Assembly: GCA_964449465.1 (NCBI GenBank)
Contig: CAYVBK010000014.1
Span: forward strand, 1-64,000
Source of the DNA: CAYRXM01 sp964449465
Lineage (GTDB): Bacteria > Chloroflexota > Anaerolineae > JAFGEY01
Direction: 5' to 3'
Length of the DNA: 64,000 nucleotides
The number at the start of each line of letters is the position of its first letter. Within the stretch, counting starts at the first letter, position 1. The notes beneath the pieces are model-generated. The model was not told where the DNA came from. It ran no database searches and worked only from the letters and a program-made list of their open reading frames with translations. The position numbers and the translations under genes are program-made. Positions 50,562 through 60,398 of the stretch are shown one piece after another.

Positions 50562-51446
50562 TCATCCCTTAACTGCTCCCAGTTTGATGCCGGTAATAAA
50601 ATATCGCTGCAAAAGAGGATAAACGATCAGGATCGGGATCATGGCGATAAAAATCTGCGCCGCCCGCGTCGTGCGGTTGCTGATCAGTTGCAACAGCGCC
50701 AGGTCACGCTCGCTGAGCATACGCGGGTCGGGGTTAATGATCACAGTTTGCAAATAGCTTTGCAGCGGATATTTGGCCGGCGAGTTCATCAAAATCAGCC
50801 CGTCAAACCAGGCATTCCAATGCGCTACGGCCACAAACAACGTCAGGGTGGCCAGGATGGGCAGCGAAACAGGCAACAACACGCGAAACAAGATCGTCCA
50901 ATGTCCGGCGCCATCAATTGCTGCTGCTTCTTCAATCTCTTTGGGAATGCTGCGAAACGAGTTGGCCAGCAAAATGACATTAAACACCGGCAGGGCACCA
51001 GGGAGGACAAGTGCCCAAAATCGGTCAATCAGACCGGTCTGGCGAATGACCATATACCAGGGGATCAGGCCGCCGGAGAACAGCACGGTGATTAAAAAGA
51101 ACCACGCAAACCAGTCGCGCGCCCGAAACTCTGTTTTTGACCGCGACAGCGGATATGCGACCAGGATGGTCAGAAGCATATTGATCGGTACACCGACCAG
51201 CACGCGCAGCAGGGAAATGCCAAAAGATCGAATAAAAGCAGGGTTTTCCAGCACAAACTGGTAAGCCTGGGTGGTAAACTCGACCGGCCAAATGGTCACA
51301 CGTCCGCTGGATGCGGCCGTGGCAGATGAAAACGAAAGGGCCAGGGTGTGCAAGATCGGAAAAGCGCACAGCAGGGCCAGTATAGCCAGAACGATCAGGT
51401 TAGCCAGGTTTTGCCAAAAAGGCAATTTGACGATTTTGGGATTCAT
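50562..51446 (-). CDS. Sugar ABC importer permease (MalG/LplC type)
   Basis: 294 aa, six membrane segments, EAA loop 'EEAAAIDGAGHWTILFRVLLPVSLP' that contacts the ATPase. The start lies 12 nt after the partner permease stop. No ATPase gene in the window; such importers often share one. LplBC-type systems carry oligosaccharides. Confidence 0.93.
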   Translation of the reverse strand: MNPKIVKLPFWQNLANLIVLAILALLCAFPILHTLALSFSSATAASSGRVTIWPVEFTTQAYQFVLENPAFIRSFGISLLRVLVGVPINMLLTILVAYPLSRSKTEFRARDWFAWFFLITVLFSGGLIPWYMVIRQTGLIDRFWALVLPGALPVFNVILLANSFRSIPKEIEEAAAIDGAGHWTILFRVLLPVSLPILATLTLFVAVAHWNAWFDGLILMNSPAKYPLQSYLQTVIINPDPRMLSERDLALLQLISNRTTRAAQIFIAMIPILIVYPLLQRYFITGIKLGAVKG

Positions 51447-51458
51447 GGCAATCTGTCC

Positions 51459-52412
51459 TCAAAAAATTTTGTAATTGGCCCATTTGGCTGCCAGCTTGTA
51501 GGCGAGGCCGATCAGCAGCAGCGATACCACCGACTTGAACAGCCCTACAGCGGTGGCGACGCCGTATTGATAGCTGCCAATGCCGATACGATAGACCAGT
51601 GTATCAATAATATCGCCGGTGCGATAGACCAACGGACTGTACAGGTTGAAAATTTGATCGAACCCGGCATTGAGAATGTTGCCCAGGCTGAGCGTAGACA
51701 ACATGATGATGGTGCCGGCGATGCCCGGCAGGGTGATGTGCCAGGTTTGCTGCCAACGCGTCGCTCCGTCCATCACAGCCGCCTCGTACAACGTAGGATC
51801 GATATCGGTCAAAGCTGCCAGGTAAACGATACTCCCAAACCCAAATGACTTCCACACGTCGGTAGCGACAATGGTCCAGGGAAAAATTTTGTCGTCGCCC
51901 AGAAAAAAGATCGGCCGGATGCCCACCAGGCTCAGCAATTGGTTGACCACACCCTCCGATGGCGACAGAATGTCAATAAAGATGCCGGCCAGGATCACCC
52001 AGGACAAAAAGTGCGGCAAATAGATGATCGTCTGCACGGTGCGCTTGAACGCCTGGCTGGTGACATTGTTGAGCATCAGCGCCACCATCACCGGCACCAC
52101 CACACCGGCCACAGCCTTTAGCCCGGCAATGCGGATGGTGTTCCCAAGCACTGACAGAATGTTGGGCATTTGCAAAACCAGCTCAAAGTTATCCCACCCA
52201 ACCCAGGGTGAGCCAAAAAGCCCCTTGCCCGGCAGCACGCGCTGAAACGCCATCACGATCCCGACCATCGGCACATAGGCATACACCAGTACCAGTACAA
52301 CCGCCGGTACCAGCATCACATAGAGCGGAATTTCACGTGAAAATTTCCTGCGTGACACCATACTCCCCCGAACGACTACTTGCGATCCTGGCATAATTCG
52401 TAAATGACTCAA
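51459..52412 (-). CDS. Sugar ABC importer permease (MalF/LplB type)
   Basis: 317 aa, six membrane segments, EAA loop 'YEAAVMDGATRWQQTWHITLPG'. N-terminal 'REIPLYVMLVPAVVLVLVYAYVPM' first span. It begins 6 nt after the binding-protein stop; with the next permease it forms the channel. Confidence 0.93.
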   Translation of the reverse strand: MSHLRIMPGSQVVVRGSMVSRRKFSREIPLYVMLVPAVVLVLVYAYVPMVGIVMAFQRVLPGKGLFGSPWVGWDNFELVLQMPNILSVLGNTIRIAGLKAVAGVVVPVMVALMLNNVTSQAFKRTVQTIIYLPHFLSWVILAGIFIDILSPSEGVVNQLLSLVGIRPIFFLGDDKIFPWTIVATDVWKSFGFGSIVYLAALTDIDPTLYEAAVMDGATRWQQTWHITLPGIAGTIIMLSTLSLGNILNAGFDQIFNLYSPLVYRTGDIIDTLVYRIGIGSYQYGVATAVGLFKSVVSLLLIGLAYKLAAKWANYKIF

Positions 52413-52418
52413 CCAGAT

Positions 52419-54083
52419 TTACCGATTTTTTTCAGCCCAAAGATTAACCTCGTTGACCATCTCTGTCCCCCCCAGCCTGTACCAATTCTCCACAAACCGT
52501 TCGAACGCCTCTATCGGTTCACCCATGATGATCTTGGTGATCACTTGTTCTTCCATCGGCTGAAGGGTGGGCATTTTTTCGGCCATTGCCGGGGTAGGCA
52601 CGCCGTAAAAGCGGTTCAATAACCCTCGATCTTGCTGGATTTGCTCCAAAATCGAGGTGGCTCCGTTGGGCCCGTTGGTAGCCACTTCGACCCAGGCTTC
52701 CAGAGTGCCTTGTTCAAAATAGGCCTGCATGATCCGATAGCGCCACTGCGTTTCCATGTCCAGACCAGAGGGGTCTTTTTTGGCAAGAGCCTCGCGCAAC
52801 ATCTTTCCGCCGTCAATCATGGCGTTCGGCTCCCACAGCACCACCGGCGTATATTTGTAAAGCACTACGTCGGGCGCCTGGATGTTGCCCAAAAGCGTGT
52901 TACGGAGCTGTTCGTCTTGCGACCGCAGAATGTTGTCTGTCCAGAAATTGACCATGCGGATCAGCGCCTCGGGGTGCCTGTACCCATTTCGCACCACCAG
53001 AAACGCGCCGATGGCCGAGTTATACTGGCTCTTGGACGGCACACCATCCACAGAGGGGATGGGAAAGGCTGCCCAAAAGGCATGGGGATTGTTCGCCTGG
53101 CTCTGGTTCAACGGATGGTAGGGATTCCACCAAACGCCAAACTCGATGCCGCATTGACCCCGCGCAATGGTTTCTGTGACCTGGTTGATGTCTTTGACGC
53201 CAAACTCGCGGTCAAGCTGGCCGTCCGCGTACATCATTTGCAAGGCCAACAGCGCGGTGCGCATTTCCGGCTGCACCGAGCCGTAGACCAGGCCGCCGTC
53301 GCGCTCATACCAGATGCCGGGATAGGCATGATAGCCGTTGAAAAAGCCTTGCAGGTTGGCGATGGCCCCCCACAGCGATTTGGTGATGCACAGGCCAATG
53401 GTGTCATTCGCACCGTTGCCATCCGGATCCTCTGCGGTAAAACGTCGCGAAATGTCCAGCACATCGGCCATACTGGTGGGCGCCTTGATGCCCAGCTTTT
53501 CCATCCAATCCTGGCGAATCCAGAGCAGCGAAGCCGAAGCCACCGCCGAGTCGGTCAGCGGGATACCCCACAGCCGGCCATCTATCGTGGCAGCCTTGAG
53601 CGAAATGGGATCCTGAGTCAGCACATCGCGCGTCATGGCCGAGGCTTCTGACATGTACACGTCCGTCAGATCAGCCAGCAGGCCGGCTTCGTGAAAGAGG
53701 TAAAGCTGCTCCGTGCTGACCACAAACATATCCGGGATGTCGCCCGAGTTGACCGACAAGCCGAGTTTCTGGCCGTACATCGAGTTGTCTACCGCCCACT
53801 TGTAGGTGAGTTTGATGCCTAGCAATTGTTCATAGGCGCGTGTCCAGACATTGTTGTAGATGTCGTCCTGGCCCAAGAATTTGACCGTGGCGTTGACGGC
53901 AGTGACCGAACTCATCTCAATCGGCGGGTCGTAGCGCTGGGGTACGACCAGCGATAATGTGGCAAAGGGGTTTTCTTGGGCCTGTGGCAGCGGCGTGGGG
54001 CTTGGTTTGCAAGATATGATCAGCATAACTGCAAACAATCCTATCACAAGTTTGTGCAGGGTGGTTTTGGTCCAGTATTTCAT
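52419..54083 (-). CDS. Extracellular sugar-binding lipoprotein (LplA-like)
   Basis: 554 aa. Lipobox 'VMLIISC' (Cys25) then a short Pro linker. Large two-lobe solute-binding fold of the LplA/family-1 type ('YEQLLGIKLTYKWAVD', 'WGIPLTDSAVASASLLWIRQDWMEKLG', 'IARGQCGIEFGVWWNPY'). It overlaps the preceding membrane-protein gene by 4 nt. It should capture oligosaccharides for the two permeases and feed the catabolic enzymes upstream. Confidence 0.92.
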   Translation of the reverse strand: MKYWTKTTLHKLVIGLFAVMLIISCKPSPTPLPQAQENPFATLSLVVPQRYDPPIEMSSVTAVNATVKFLGQDDIYNNVWTRAYEQLLGIKLTYKWAVDNSMYGQKLGLSVNSGDIPDMFVVSTEQLYLFHEAGLLADLTDVYMSEASAMTRDVLTQDPISLKAATIDGRLWGIPLTDSAVASASLLWIRQDWMEKLGIKAPTSMADVLDISRRFTAEDPDGNGANDTIGLCITKSLWGAIANLQGFFNGYHAYPGIWYERDGGLVYGSVQPEMRTALLALQMMYADGQLDREFGVKDINQVTETIARGQCGIEFGVWWNPYHPLNQSQANNPHAFWAAFPIPSVDGVPSKSQYNSAIGAFLVVRNGYRHPEALIRMVNFWTDNILRSQDEQLRNTLLGNIQAPDVVLYKYTPVVLWEPNAMIDGGKMLREALAKKDPSGLDMETQWRYRIMQAYFEQGTLEAWVEVATNGPNGATSILEQIQQDRGLLNRFYGVPTPAMAEKMPTLQPMEEQVITKIIMGEPIEAFERFVENWYRLGGTEMVNEVNLWAEKNR

Positions 54084-54790
54084 CTTACCTCCGACTGTAG
54101 ATCAGGCGTCTGGCGAATACTGATCCATGCCAGGCCCAGCAGGCTCAGACCCGGCAAAATAAAACGCAGTTTGATCACTTGAGAGCTGACCTGGATCATT
54201 TGCCCCACTGCCGGGTCGCCGGGTTTGAGCAAAAAGGCCAGCACGGTCACATAAATGGGGAAAAAGGCCGTTCCCAACACAACAAAAATAGAGGCCAGCG
54301 CCAGCCAGCGGCCACTGCGCGGCACACACCGCCCGCACACCAGCAAGATGAACAAGACCGTCATCGGCAGAGCCAAGACGAGGGTGGTCACAGCCCCGGC
54401 GATCACGCTCCCCACATTCATCGTAGGCAGGCCCAGCACCCGAAACAGCAGGTGATCGGCCCGCCCCACCAACACCGGCGCGGCCGACGCGACCGCGCCG
54501 ATGGCGAAAGCGACGCGCACCAGGCCCGTCGCCGCGCCAATCGCGCACCACACAAACAGCGCCAGGAGCAAGATGCCGGCGATCAATCCGGCTACCTGCT
54601 CGAACGCCATCAGCCGGCTGCGATAGGCTCCTGCCGAGATCAGGCCGCGCATGGCCTGGTTTGAAAGCCCACTTCCAACCAGGGACGTCAGCAGTCCATA
54701 GCCGGCCATCACCGCCCCTAACAAAATCAGGGGCAGGTGCGACAAAGCAGGTTGGCCGGCCAACCTCCGCATCAATGGCTGTTTATACAT
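54080..54790 (-). CDS. Predicted multi-span membrane protein of the importer operon
   Basis: 236 aa, six or seven hydrophobic segments ('PLILLGAVMAGYGLLTSL', 'LIAGILLLALFVWCAIGA', 'AVTTLVLALPMTVLFILLVC', 'FVVLGTAFFPIYVTVLAFLL'). Not recognised. Its stop overlaps the start of the binding-protein gene (ATGA), so it belongs to the importer. It may be an auxiliary transport or membrane-signalling protein. Confidence 0.75.
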   Translation of the reverse strand: MYKQPLMRRLAGQPALSHLPLILLGAVMAGYGLLTSLVGSGLSNQAMRGLISAGAYRSRLMAFEQVAGLIAGILLLALFVWCAIGAATGLVRVAFAIGAVASAAPVLVGRADHLLFRVLGLPTMNVGSVIAGAVTTLVLALPMTVLFILLVCGRCVPRSGRWLALASIFVVLGTAFFPIYVTVLAFLLKPGDPAVGQMIQVSSQVIKLRFILPGLSLLGLAWISIRQTPDLQSEVR

Positions 54791-54820
54791 AGTTCCTCCT
54801 TATCTTTGTATAAAAACGAT

Positions 54821-55702
54821 TCAAAATGAGTAAGGATAAAAACCCTGGCCGGACTTTTGTCCACTTTGACCAGACCGCACCCGTTCCAGGACATAGTGGG
54901 CATTCTTACGGATCTGGGGTAGGAAAAAGAGTTTGCGCGCCCAGTAATCCAAAATCTTGTAGACCGTTTCCAGACCGATCTCGTCCATGTAACGAAACGG
55001 AGCAAAGCTAGAGCGAGAGACTTTTTCCCAGATGCGGTCGATCTCTTCGACGGTCGAAACCCCGTTAACCACCAAGGTCAGCGCCTGGTAAAAGATCAGC
55101 ATGAGAAAAGAATTCAAAACGTACCCGCTGTTTTCTTTTGCCAATACCACCGGCTCCAATCCGACGCGCAGAGAAAACTCGCGCAGCAGCGTGGTAACAT
55201 CTGGGTCAGTGCCTTTATGCGCCATAATCTCGACCACATTGGCATCCCATACCGGCGGGTAAAAGTGATAGCCGCAGAACTGTGCTGAGCGGCCGGTTTG
55301 GCGCGCGAATTGAGAAGGCAGCAGGGTAGAGGTATTGGTTGTGAAAATGGTTCGCGGCGGGCACAACCGATTGAACTGTGCGAACACGCGGCCCTTTAAT
55401 TGCGGGTCTTCGGGCAGCGATTCGCTGATCAGATCCACATCGCAGGCGGCTTTTTGCGGGTCGGTGGTGGGATAAAAGCGCGCCAATACAACCTGAGCCT
55501 GTTCGGTTGTGATCTGCCCTTGCCCTACGAAACCATCCAGATAAATCTCGAGCTGGGCCAGGGCAACTTTTAACCGCTCTTGGGCAAGATCGTACAGGAC
55601 AACATCCAGGCCGTGCAGGGCGAACTGTAGCCCAATCTGCTGGCCGATCACGCCAGATCCCAAAATCATGACACGTTGGACTTGATCCGCTTTCATTTTC
55701 AT
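54821..55702 (-). CDS. 3-hydroxyacyl-CoA dehydrogenase family protein
   Basis: 293 aa, normal for the family. NAD-binding 'VMILGSGVIGQQIGLQFALHG', 'TTNTSTLLPSQFA', catalytic His in 'CGYHFYPPVWDANVVEIM' and the C-terminal dimer domain ('NSGYVLNSFLMLIF'). Members oxidise 3-hydroxyacyl-CoA or, in some branches, sugar-acid or gulonate-like substrates; next to a sugar importer the latter is worth considering. First gene of the minus-strand run that continues with the importer. Confidence 0.88.
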   Translation of the reverse strand: MKMKADQVQRVMILGSGVIGQQIGLQFALHGLDVVLYDLAQERLKVALAQLEIYLDGFVGQGQITTEQAQVVLARFYPTTDPQKAACDVDLISESLPEDPQLKGRVFAQFNRLCPPRTIFTTNTSTLLPSQFARQTGRSAQFCGYHFYPPVWDANVVEIMAHKGTDPDVTTLLREFSLRVGLEPVVLAKENSGYVLNSFLMLIFYQALTLVVNGVSTVEEIDRIWEKVSRSSFAPFRYMDEIGLETVYKILDYWARKLFFLPQIRKNAHYVLERVRSGQSGQKSGQGFYPYSF

Positions 55703-55746
55703 CTATAAACCCCAGCTTTGATCGCAACACATAAGGAAAAGCCTTA

Positions 55747-55874
55747 AAAGTCGCTGAAAAAGTCGGTTTTCACCAAAGGACAAGAACACAAAGGTTTACG
55801 ATACTTTTGATCTGCTAGAAATTCTTGGCGTGCCTGGCGTCTCAGCGATGAAGGGGTTTTTCATCGCGCTCCTT
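55747..55874. repeat. Dispersed palindromic repeat A (A6), degraded
   Basis: GTCGCTGAAAAAGTCGG ... GATGAAGGGGTTTTTCATCGCGCTCC, with ACCAAAGGACAAGAACACAAAGG inside. Ends and one arm are clear; the other arm has diverged. Confidence 0.7.
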
Positions 55875-56045
55875 GTGATCCATATCGGTGAGCATAATCC
55901 GCGCGACGTATGCGGGGAAAACCCCTGCGCCAGCAAACTAGCTCCAAGCGCGTGACCTCGCCGATGGCTGCGGCAATAGCCGTATCGGGTTGGGTGCAAT
56001 GTTGGGCAGAACCCACTCACAAGAATTCTCTATCATCCTGCTCGA
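55875..56045. other. Non-coding gap, possible gene remnant
   Basis: No good gene is seen. On the minus strand a frame of ~50 codons without start ('AIAAAIGEVTRLELVCWRRGFPR'-like) stops just before the repeat; it may be a decayed fragment, but I cannot assign it. Confidence 0.3.
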
Positions 56046-58601
56046 TCATGATCGCTCCAATTGCATCATTCGTGTTTCTCCGGCGCAGATGACGAGGCCA
56101 GGATAAAGGGTGATGGATTGGCCGCGCCGGGCCACCTGCAGCGTGTCCACCGCCAAAACGCCTTCCACCAGCCGGATGTCAAGCTGGTCGGCATAGAGGG
56201 TGAGCGTTCCCCAGCCGGAGGCGGTGGAGAAAAAGCAGGTGAACGGCTGCACATCGAGGCGCGGGGCCAGCGTCAGCGTGCGCGTGGGCGCGGTGTAACG
56301 GAAACCTGAAAAGGCAATGAGCAGGGCATAGCTGGCCATAGCGCGGGCGTAATAGCTGCCACATTCGTACTCGTTCCACGGATTGCGCACGTGCCCGTTG
56401 TAGCGCGAGCGAACGGCTTGTACAAGGGTCAGTCCTGCTTCAACCATCCCTTCGGCGATGAGGTGCGCGGCCACCTGATACTCGACGCCTGTCCAGACTT
56501 CATCGGAATAGACAAACGGCAGGGTGGGCTTGCCGCCGCGCGGCCAGGTGCAAAGCAGCAGCCCGGGTTCGTCGCCCAGGGCATAGCCGGGGCGCTGTGG
56601 ATTGGCGTGCTCCCACGGGCTGGGCTGCAAGTTGTAGCGATAGACGGCGGCGAGATGGCTGCGGATGGAATCCTTGTTCTGAGAGGTTTCCACGCCGCAC
56701 AACTGCGCCAGCCACGCCCCCCAGACGCCATCCGAAAGACAGCCAGAACCCACTTGATATTTTGGCCCTTCGGCCTGGAGCAAACGCGCTTTGTCAGAGT
56801 CATCGCCCGGAATGGTGGACGGCGATTGGTCGCGCGGCTCCTTGACCGTCGGAACGGGTTCCATGATCTCTTGCTGGTAATACTCACCGTTGAACAGGCG
56901 GGCTTCGATGGCCCGCGCGCCTTTTTGGGCCAGTTCGTCATAAGCGGCGGCGTCTTGGGGCTGCCCGGCGTCGCGCGCCAGAGCAGACATGGCCGCCAGC
57001 GCGCCGAGGTAGAAACTGGAGCACAATCCGTCTGGCCCCCAGAATTCGATGTCATAGGTGTTGTGGTGCGGTTCTTCGATCAGCCCTACGCGGCGCGGAT
57101 CCCACTGCGCGATGCAGTAATCCAGGCTGCGTTTGGCAAGCGGGACCATGCGCGCCAGCCAGTCGCGGTCGCCGCTGATCTGCCACTCGCGATAGACCTT
57201 GATGATTCCGCCCAGTTGACCGTCGGCGGCGGCATGGAAATCGTGCGCGGTGGGCAGGCCGGGCGGGGCGGCGCGAAAATTGACGTGGCCGCGCGCGTCC
57301 ATCGCCTCGCCCAGCTCACGCTCGCGCAGCGTCCGCTCGAGGGCGGGGAAAAGGTGTGGGATCGACTGGGCATAGTTCCAGACGTGAGTGCAGCTGCCGG
57401 GACAGCAGCCGCCGTCGCAAAAGCAGCCTTCCCAACCCCACAGGTCGCCGCTTTCGTGGCGCAAAATGGTCGGCGACTTGATGATCGCCAGGTTGGCCGA
57501 AACGGCGTCCAGCACGGAGGCAGGCAGGGAGGATGAAAACAGCGCGTCGTGAAAAGCCCGCGTCCGTTCGCGCAGACCAGCGTAATGCTCGCGCACATAA
57601 AGCAGCACGGCGTGGGCGTCTGCCCACTGTGTGGCATAGAACGGGCGCCACATAATGCATCCTGAGGAAACATCTGCCGGCAACGTCCCGCCGCTGGCTG
57701 TTTTGGCCGAAATGTTGGGGAAATGCCAGGCGATCACGATCGGGTAGGTGATGCTTTCGCCGGGGGCCAGTTCGCCGGCCACCAGCAGCGAGCCGCCATC
57801 GCGGGCAGGGGCGCCGTCCATCTGCACCCCGTCTGTCGGGCGAAAGGTTCCGGTCGAGACCTCGTGCCACAAGGCCGAGATGGCGTCGAACCAGCCGCCG
57901 CGCAGCCAGCGCGCCTTGATCGCCGGTTCCCCGCGCAAGATGCCCAGCGCGGCGCTGCCAAATGACGGGGAATCTGGCGGCGCCTGGTTCCAATAATAAA
58001 CCCCCAGGCCAGGGATCGCCTGGCTGCGCGTGCGCGTCTCGGCGCCTTTCCAGGCCAGGTGCGAGAGATGGTAAGAGAATTGGTAAGGCACGGACCGGTC
58101 AGAGGTGTTGCGCAGTTGGTATTCGAGGATGGCGCATGGAATGCCCGAATTGAGGTCGTCGAGCGGGATGAACGGGTTAAAGCCGGTCAGCGTGACCGCC
58201 AGTGGCAGAGCGGGGTCGAAGAGTTCCACCCTCCCAAAGGGATACTCGCCTGTAAAAGTGCAGTCGCGCAAGCGAGGCAGGCCTTCAAAGCCGCCGCCGT
58301 TATAGCCCTGCGATTTCAGCCCCAGGTTATAGATTTTTTCCGGCGGAAAGGGGCCCTCCAGCAGGCGCGTTTTCCCTTCGCCGGGCAGATGCAAGATGGC
58401 AAATCCGGCATCCAGCGGCTGGTGACGGTCGGGCATGGCGCTGATAGAATGTGCATGGCGGATGGAGAAATCTTGCAGCCCGCCGTAGCCGTTCAGGCAG
58501 ATGCACCCCGCGCCCATGCCGCCAAGCGGCATGGCAACCTGAAGCAGGTTGGGGCCGCGTAATGTCTGGGTCAAACCTTGCAGGCCGATGCATTCGGGCA
58601 T
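56046..58601 (-). CDS. GH116 beta-glycosidase (non-lysosomal glucosylceramidase-like)
   Basis: 851 aa. N-terminal beta domain with 'VAMPLGGMGAGCI', then an (alpha/alpha)6 catalytic domain. Nucleophile Glu519 in 'HNTYDIEFWG' and acid/base Asp623 in 'GSGCLSDGVWGAW' match GH116. 'GWEGCFCDGGCCPGSCTHVWNY' is a family block. No signal peptide, so it acts on imported beta-glucosides or beta-xylosides. Last gene of the LacI-ADPRGH operon, 10 nt after the esterase. Confidence 0.93.
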   Translation of the reverse strand: MPECIGLQGLTQTLRGPNLLQVAMPLGGMGAGCICLNGYGGLQDFSIRHAHSISAMPDRHQPLDAGFAILHLPGEGKTRLLEGPFPPEKIYNLGLKSQGYNGGGFEGLPRLRDCTFTGEYPFGRVELFDPALPLAVTLTGFNPFIPLDDLNSGIPCAILEYQLRNTSDRSVPYQFSYHLSHLAWKGAETRTRSQAIPGLGVYYWNQAPPDSPSFGSAALGILRGEPAIKARWLRGGWFDAISALWHEVSTGTFRPTDGVQMDGAPARDGGSLLVAGELAPGESITYPIVIAWHFPNISAKTASGGTLPADVSSGCIMWRPFYATQWADAHAVLLYVREHYAGLRERTRAFHDALFSSSLPASVLDAVSANLAIIKSPTILRHESGDLWGWEGCFCDGGCCPGSCTHVWNYAQSIPHLFPALERTLRERELGEAMDARGHVNFRAAPPGLPTAHDFHAAADGQLGGIIKVYREWQISGDRDWLARMVPLAKRSLDYCIAQWDPRRVGLIEEPHHNTYDIEFWGPDGLCSSFYLGALAAMSALARDAGQPQDAAAYDELAQKGARAIEARLFNGEYYQQEIMEPVPTVKEPRDQSPSTIPGDDSDKARLLQAEGPKYQVGSGCLSDGVWGAWLAQLCGVETSQNKDSIRSHLAAVYRYNLQPSPWEHANPQRPGYALGDEPGLLLCTWPRGGKPTLPFVYSDEVWTGVEYQVAAHLIAEGMVEAGLTLVQAVRSRYNGHVRNPWNEYECGSYYARAMASYALLIAFSGFRYTAPTRTLTLAPRLDVQPFTCFFSTASGWGTLTLYADQLDIRLVEGVLAVDTLQVARRGQSITLYPGLVICAGETRMMQLERS

Positions 58602-58611
58602 CGCTATCCCC

Positions 58612-59415
58612 CTATTTTCCGAGATTCCAGGCCAGAAACCAGAGCATCATGGCCACGGTCCAGTTAAAGGGCGGCCACGGCTTGCGCCGCACCGGTTCCA
58701 AGCCGTGACCGGTGTGGCGCATCACAAGTTTGTGCGCCCTGGCTCCGGCCCGCCGCAGGGCAGTGTGCAGCAAGTACGCTTGCTCCACCGGCACCACGGA
58801 GTCGGCGTCGCCATGGACGATCAAAAAGGGCGGCGCGTCGCGCCGGACATACGTCACCGGACTGCCGGCGACCAGCCCGTCTGCGCCAAAGACGTTGACC
58901 TTGAGTTCTTCCACCCAATCGGGAAAGGCGCGCGTCAGGTCGGTGGGACCAGACATCTCGATCACCGCTTGCACCTGGCTGGACTGCTCCAGATAAGGCC
59001 CCACGTCCCATCCGGCGTCTGGGCCGCTCAGGCCGGCCAGCGCGACCAGGTGTCCCCCGGCACTGTGTCCGATCAGGCCAATGTGCGCAGAGTTGAGGTT
59101 GTAGGCGGCGGCGTGCGCTCGCAGGTAGCGGATGGCACACTTGACATCCTCGATCATAGCTGGAAAGCGATCATCGGGGTACAGGCGATAGTTGATCGAG
59201 GCGACCAGGTAGCCCGGCGGAACGACGGCCAAGGGGGCCTTGTCGCCCTCAGACCAGCCACCGCCGTGAACAAAAATCAGCCCACGCCACGAGCCGCGCG
59301 TTTTGGGATAATAGACATCCATTTTGAGCGCGCGGCCATTCACAATGTTGTACGTCACATCGCGCTCAACAGCGCCGCGTTTTGTCGCATCAAAGCCCGT
59401 GTTCTTTACCGCCAA
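58612..59415 (-). CDS. Alpha/beta hydrolase, carbohydrate-esterase-like
   Basis: 267 aa, no signal peptide. Oxyanion 'FVHGGGW', nucleophile Ser in 'GHSAGG', Asp in 'HGDADSVVP', His in 'HTGHGLEP'. The closest known style is the BD-FAE/lipase-GDXG-type esterases that remove acetyl or feruloyl groups from hemicellulose. Overlaps the amidohydrolase by 10 nt; with GH116 and GH172 it fits de-esterification of an imported glycan. Confidence 0.9.
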   Translation of the reverse strand: MAVKNTGFDATKRGAVERDVTYNIVNGRALKMDVYYPKTRGSWRGLIFVHGGGWSEGDKAPLAVVPPGYLVASINYRLYPDDRFPAMIEDVKCAIRYLRAHAAAYNLNSAHIGLIGHSAGGHLVALAGLSGPDAGWDVGPYLEQSSQVQAVIEMSGPTDLTRAFPDWVEELKVNVFGADGLVAGSPVTYVRRDAPPFLIVHGDADSVVPVEQAYLLHTALRRAGARAHKLVMRHTGHGLEPVRRKPWPPFNWTVAMMLWFLAWNLGK

Positions 59416-60398
59416 GCCGAACCTCCCTGTTCAAGATACACCCGCTCGAAATTTCGAGCATAGATATTCTCCAGGGCGGTACGCGGCAGGCCGAGGCCGT
59501 GATAGCGCGTTCCACCGGGCATTTCAAATTCGCCGTCCACCTGGAGAAAGGAGCGGATCAGCACCGAGATGGACTGCATCAACCGGAATCCATCCGGCCC
59601 GCGCACGAGGACGCGCGTGTCAGTGTCGGTGCCATAAAGGATGCGCGTCTGGTAACGCAAGAAAAAGGCGCGCACCGCAGCCGAATTGCGGCTGAAATCG
59701 GTATACATATCCATGTGCGGAGCCAGGTCAAAGCACACGTTGGAATGCGCGTCGAGCAGACGCGCCGCCCGCTCCAACTCGCGAGAGAGAAAATAGAAAT
59801 GGGCCAACACAAGGTTGAGGCCGGGGTATCTTGCCAGCACGTGCGCTACCTCGGCATACAGCGTCTCTTTGGTCGGATAGCTGCCGTCCGTATAATCCCA
59901 ACCGCTTTGGCGTGCCCAGGCAGGGCAGCGTGCGGCGTCCCAAAACTCGTCCGGGTCAGCGATGTGCAAGATGACCGGAAACTGCATCTCTGCCAGCGCG
60001 GCCCACATGGGCGCGTACAGCGGCCCATCGAGTGGAAAGGGCAGCAGTTTGCGCACCTGGGGTTTGCCTTCGATCAGCTTGAGACCATTAAAGCCCTGAG
60101 CGCGCAGCGCCCGCACCTGTGCGGCCAGCATATCCGGCGCGTTGGCCGGGTCGGCCAGGGCCGGGCCGTATTCCAATGCGCCAGAGAGGTAAACCCGGTC
60201 GGGGTGATGCTGCTTGAAATACAAGGCCGCCGCGTTTTGCGTGGTGCCGTCGAGGTTGGGGAGACAGACCAGGTTAAAGCGAGGGCATGTGCCCATCGCA
60301 CCAGCATCCATCAGCGCCAGGATGTCGTCCATTTTGTCCGGGTGGACGAAATGAACATGGCTGTCAATGACCGGCAGGGTCGCAGCAGGATAAATCAT
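59406..60398 (-). CDS. Amidohydrolase-2-family metal hydrolase
   Basis: 330 aa. Metal motif HxH ('DSHVHFVHPDK'), further His in 'FPVILHIADP' and 'LVLAHFYFLS', and Asp in 'ILYGTDTDTRV' complete a PF04909-type TIM barrel. Family members hydrolyse lactones or decarboxylate; as part of a sugar operon a lactonase role is plausible. 4-nt overlap with GH172 start-stop (ATGA). Confidence 0.88.
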   Translation of the reverse strand: MIYPAATLPVIDSHVHFVHPDKMDDILALMDAGAMGTCPRFNLVCLPNLDGTTQNAAALYFKQHHPDRVYLSGALEYGPALADPANAPDMLAAQVRALRAQGFNGLKLIEGKPQVRKLLPFPLDGPLYAPMWAALAEMQFPVILHIADPDEFWDAARCPAWARQSGWDYTDGSYPTKETLYAEVAHVLARYPGLNLVLAHFYFLSRELERAARLLDAHSNVCFDLAPHMDMYTDFSRNSAAVRAFFLRYQTRILYGTDTDTRVLVRGPDGFRLMQSISVLIRSFLQVDGEFEMPGGTRYHGLGLPRTALENIYARNFERVYLEQGGSAWR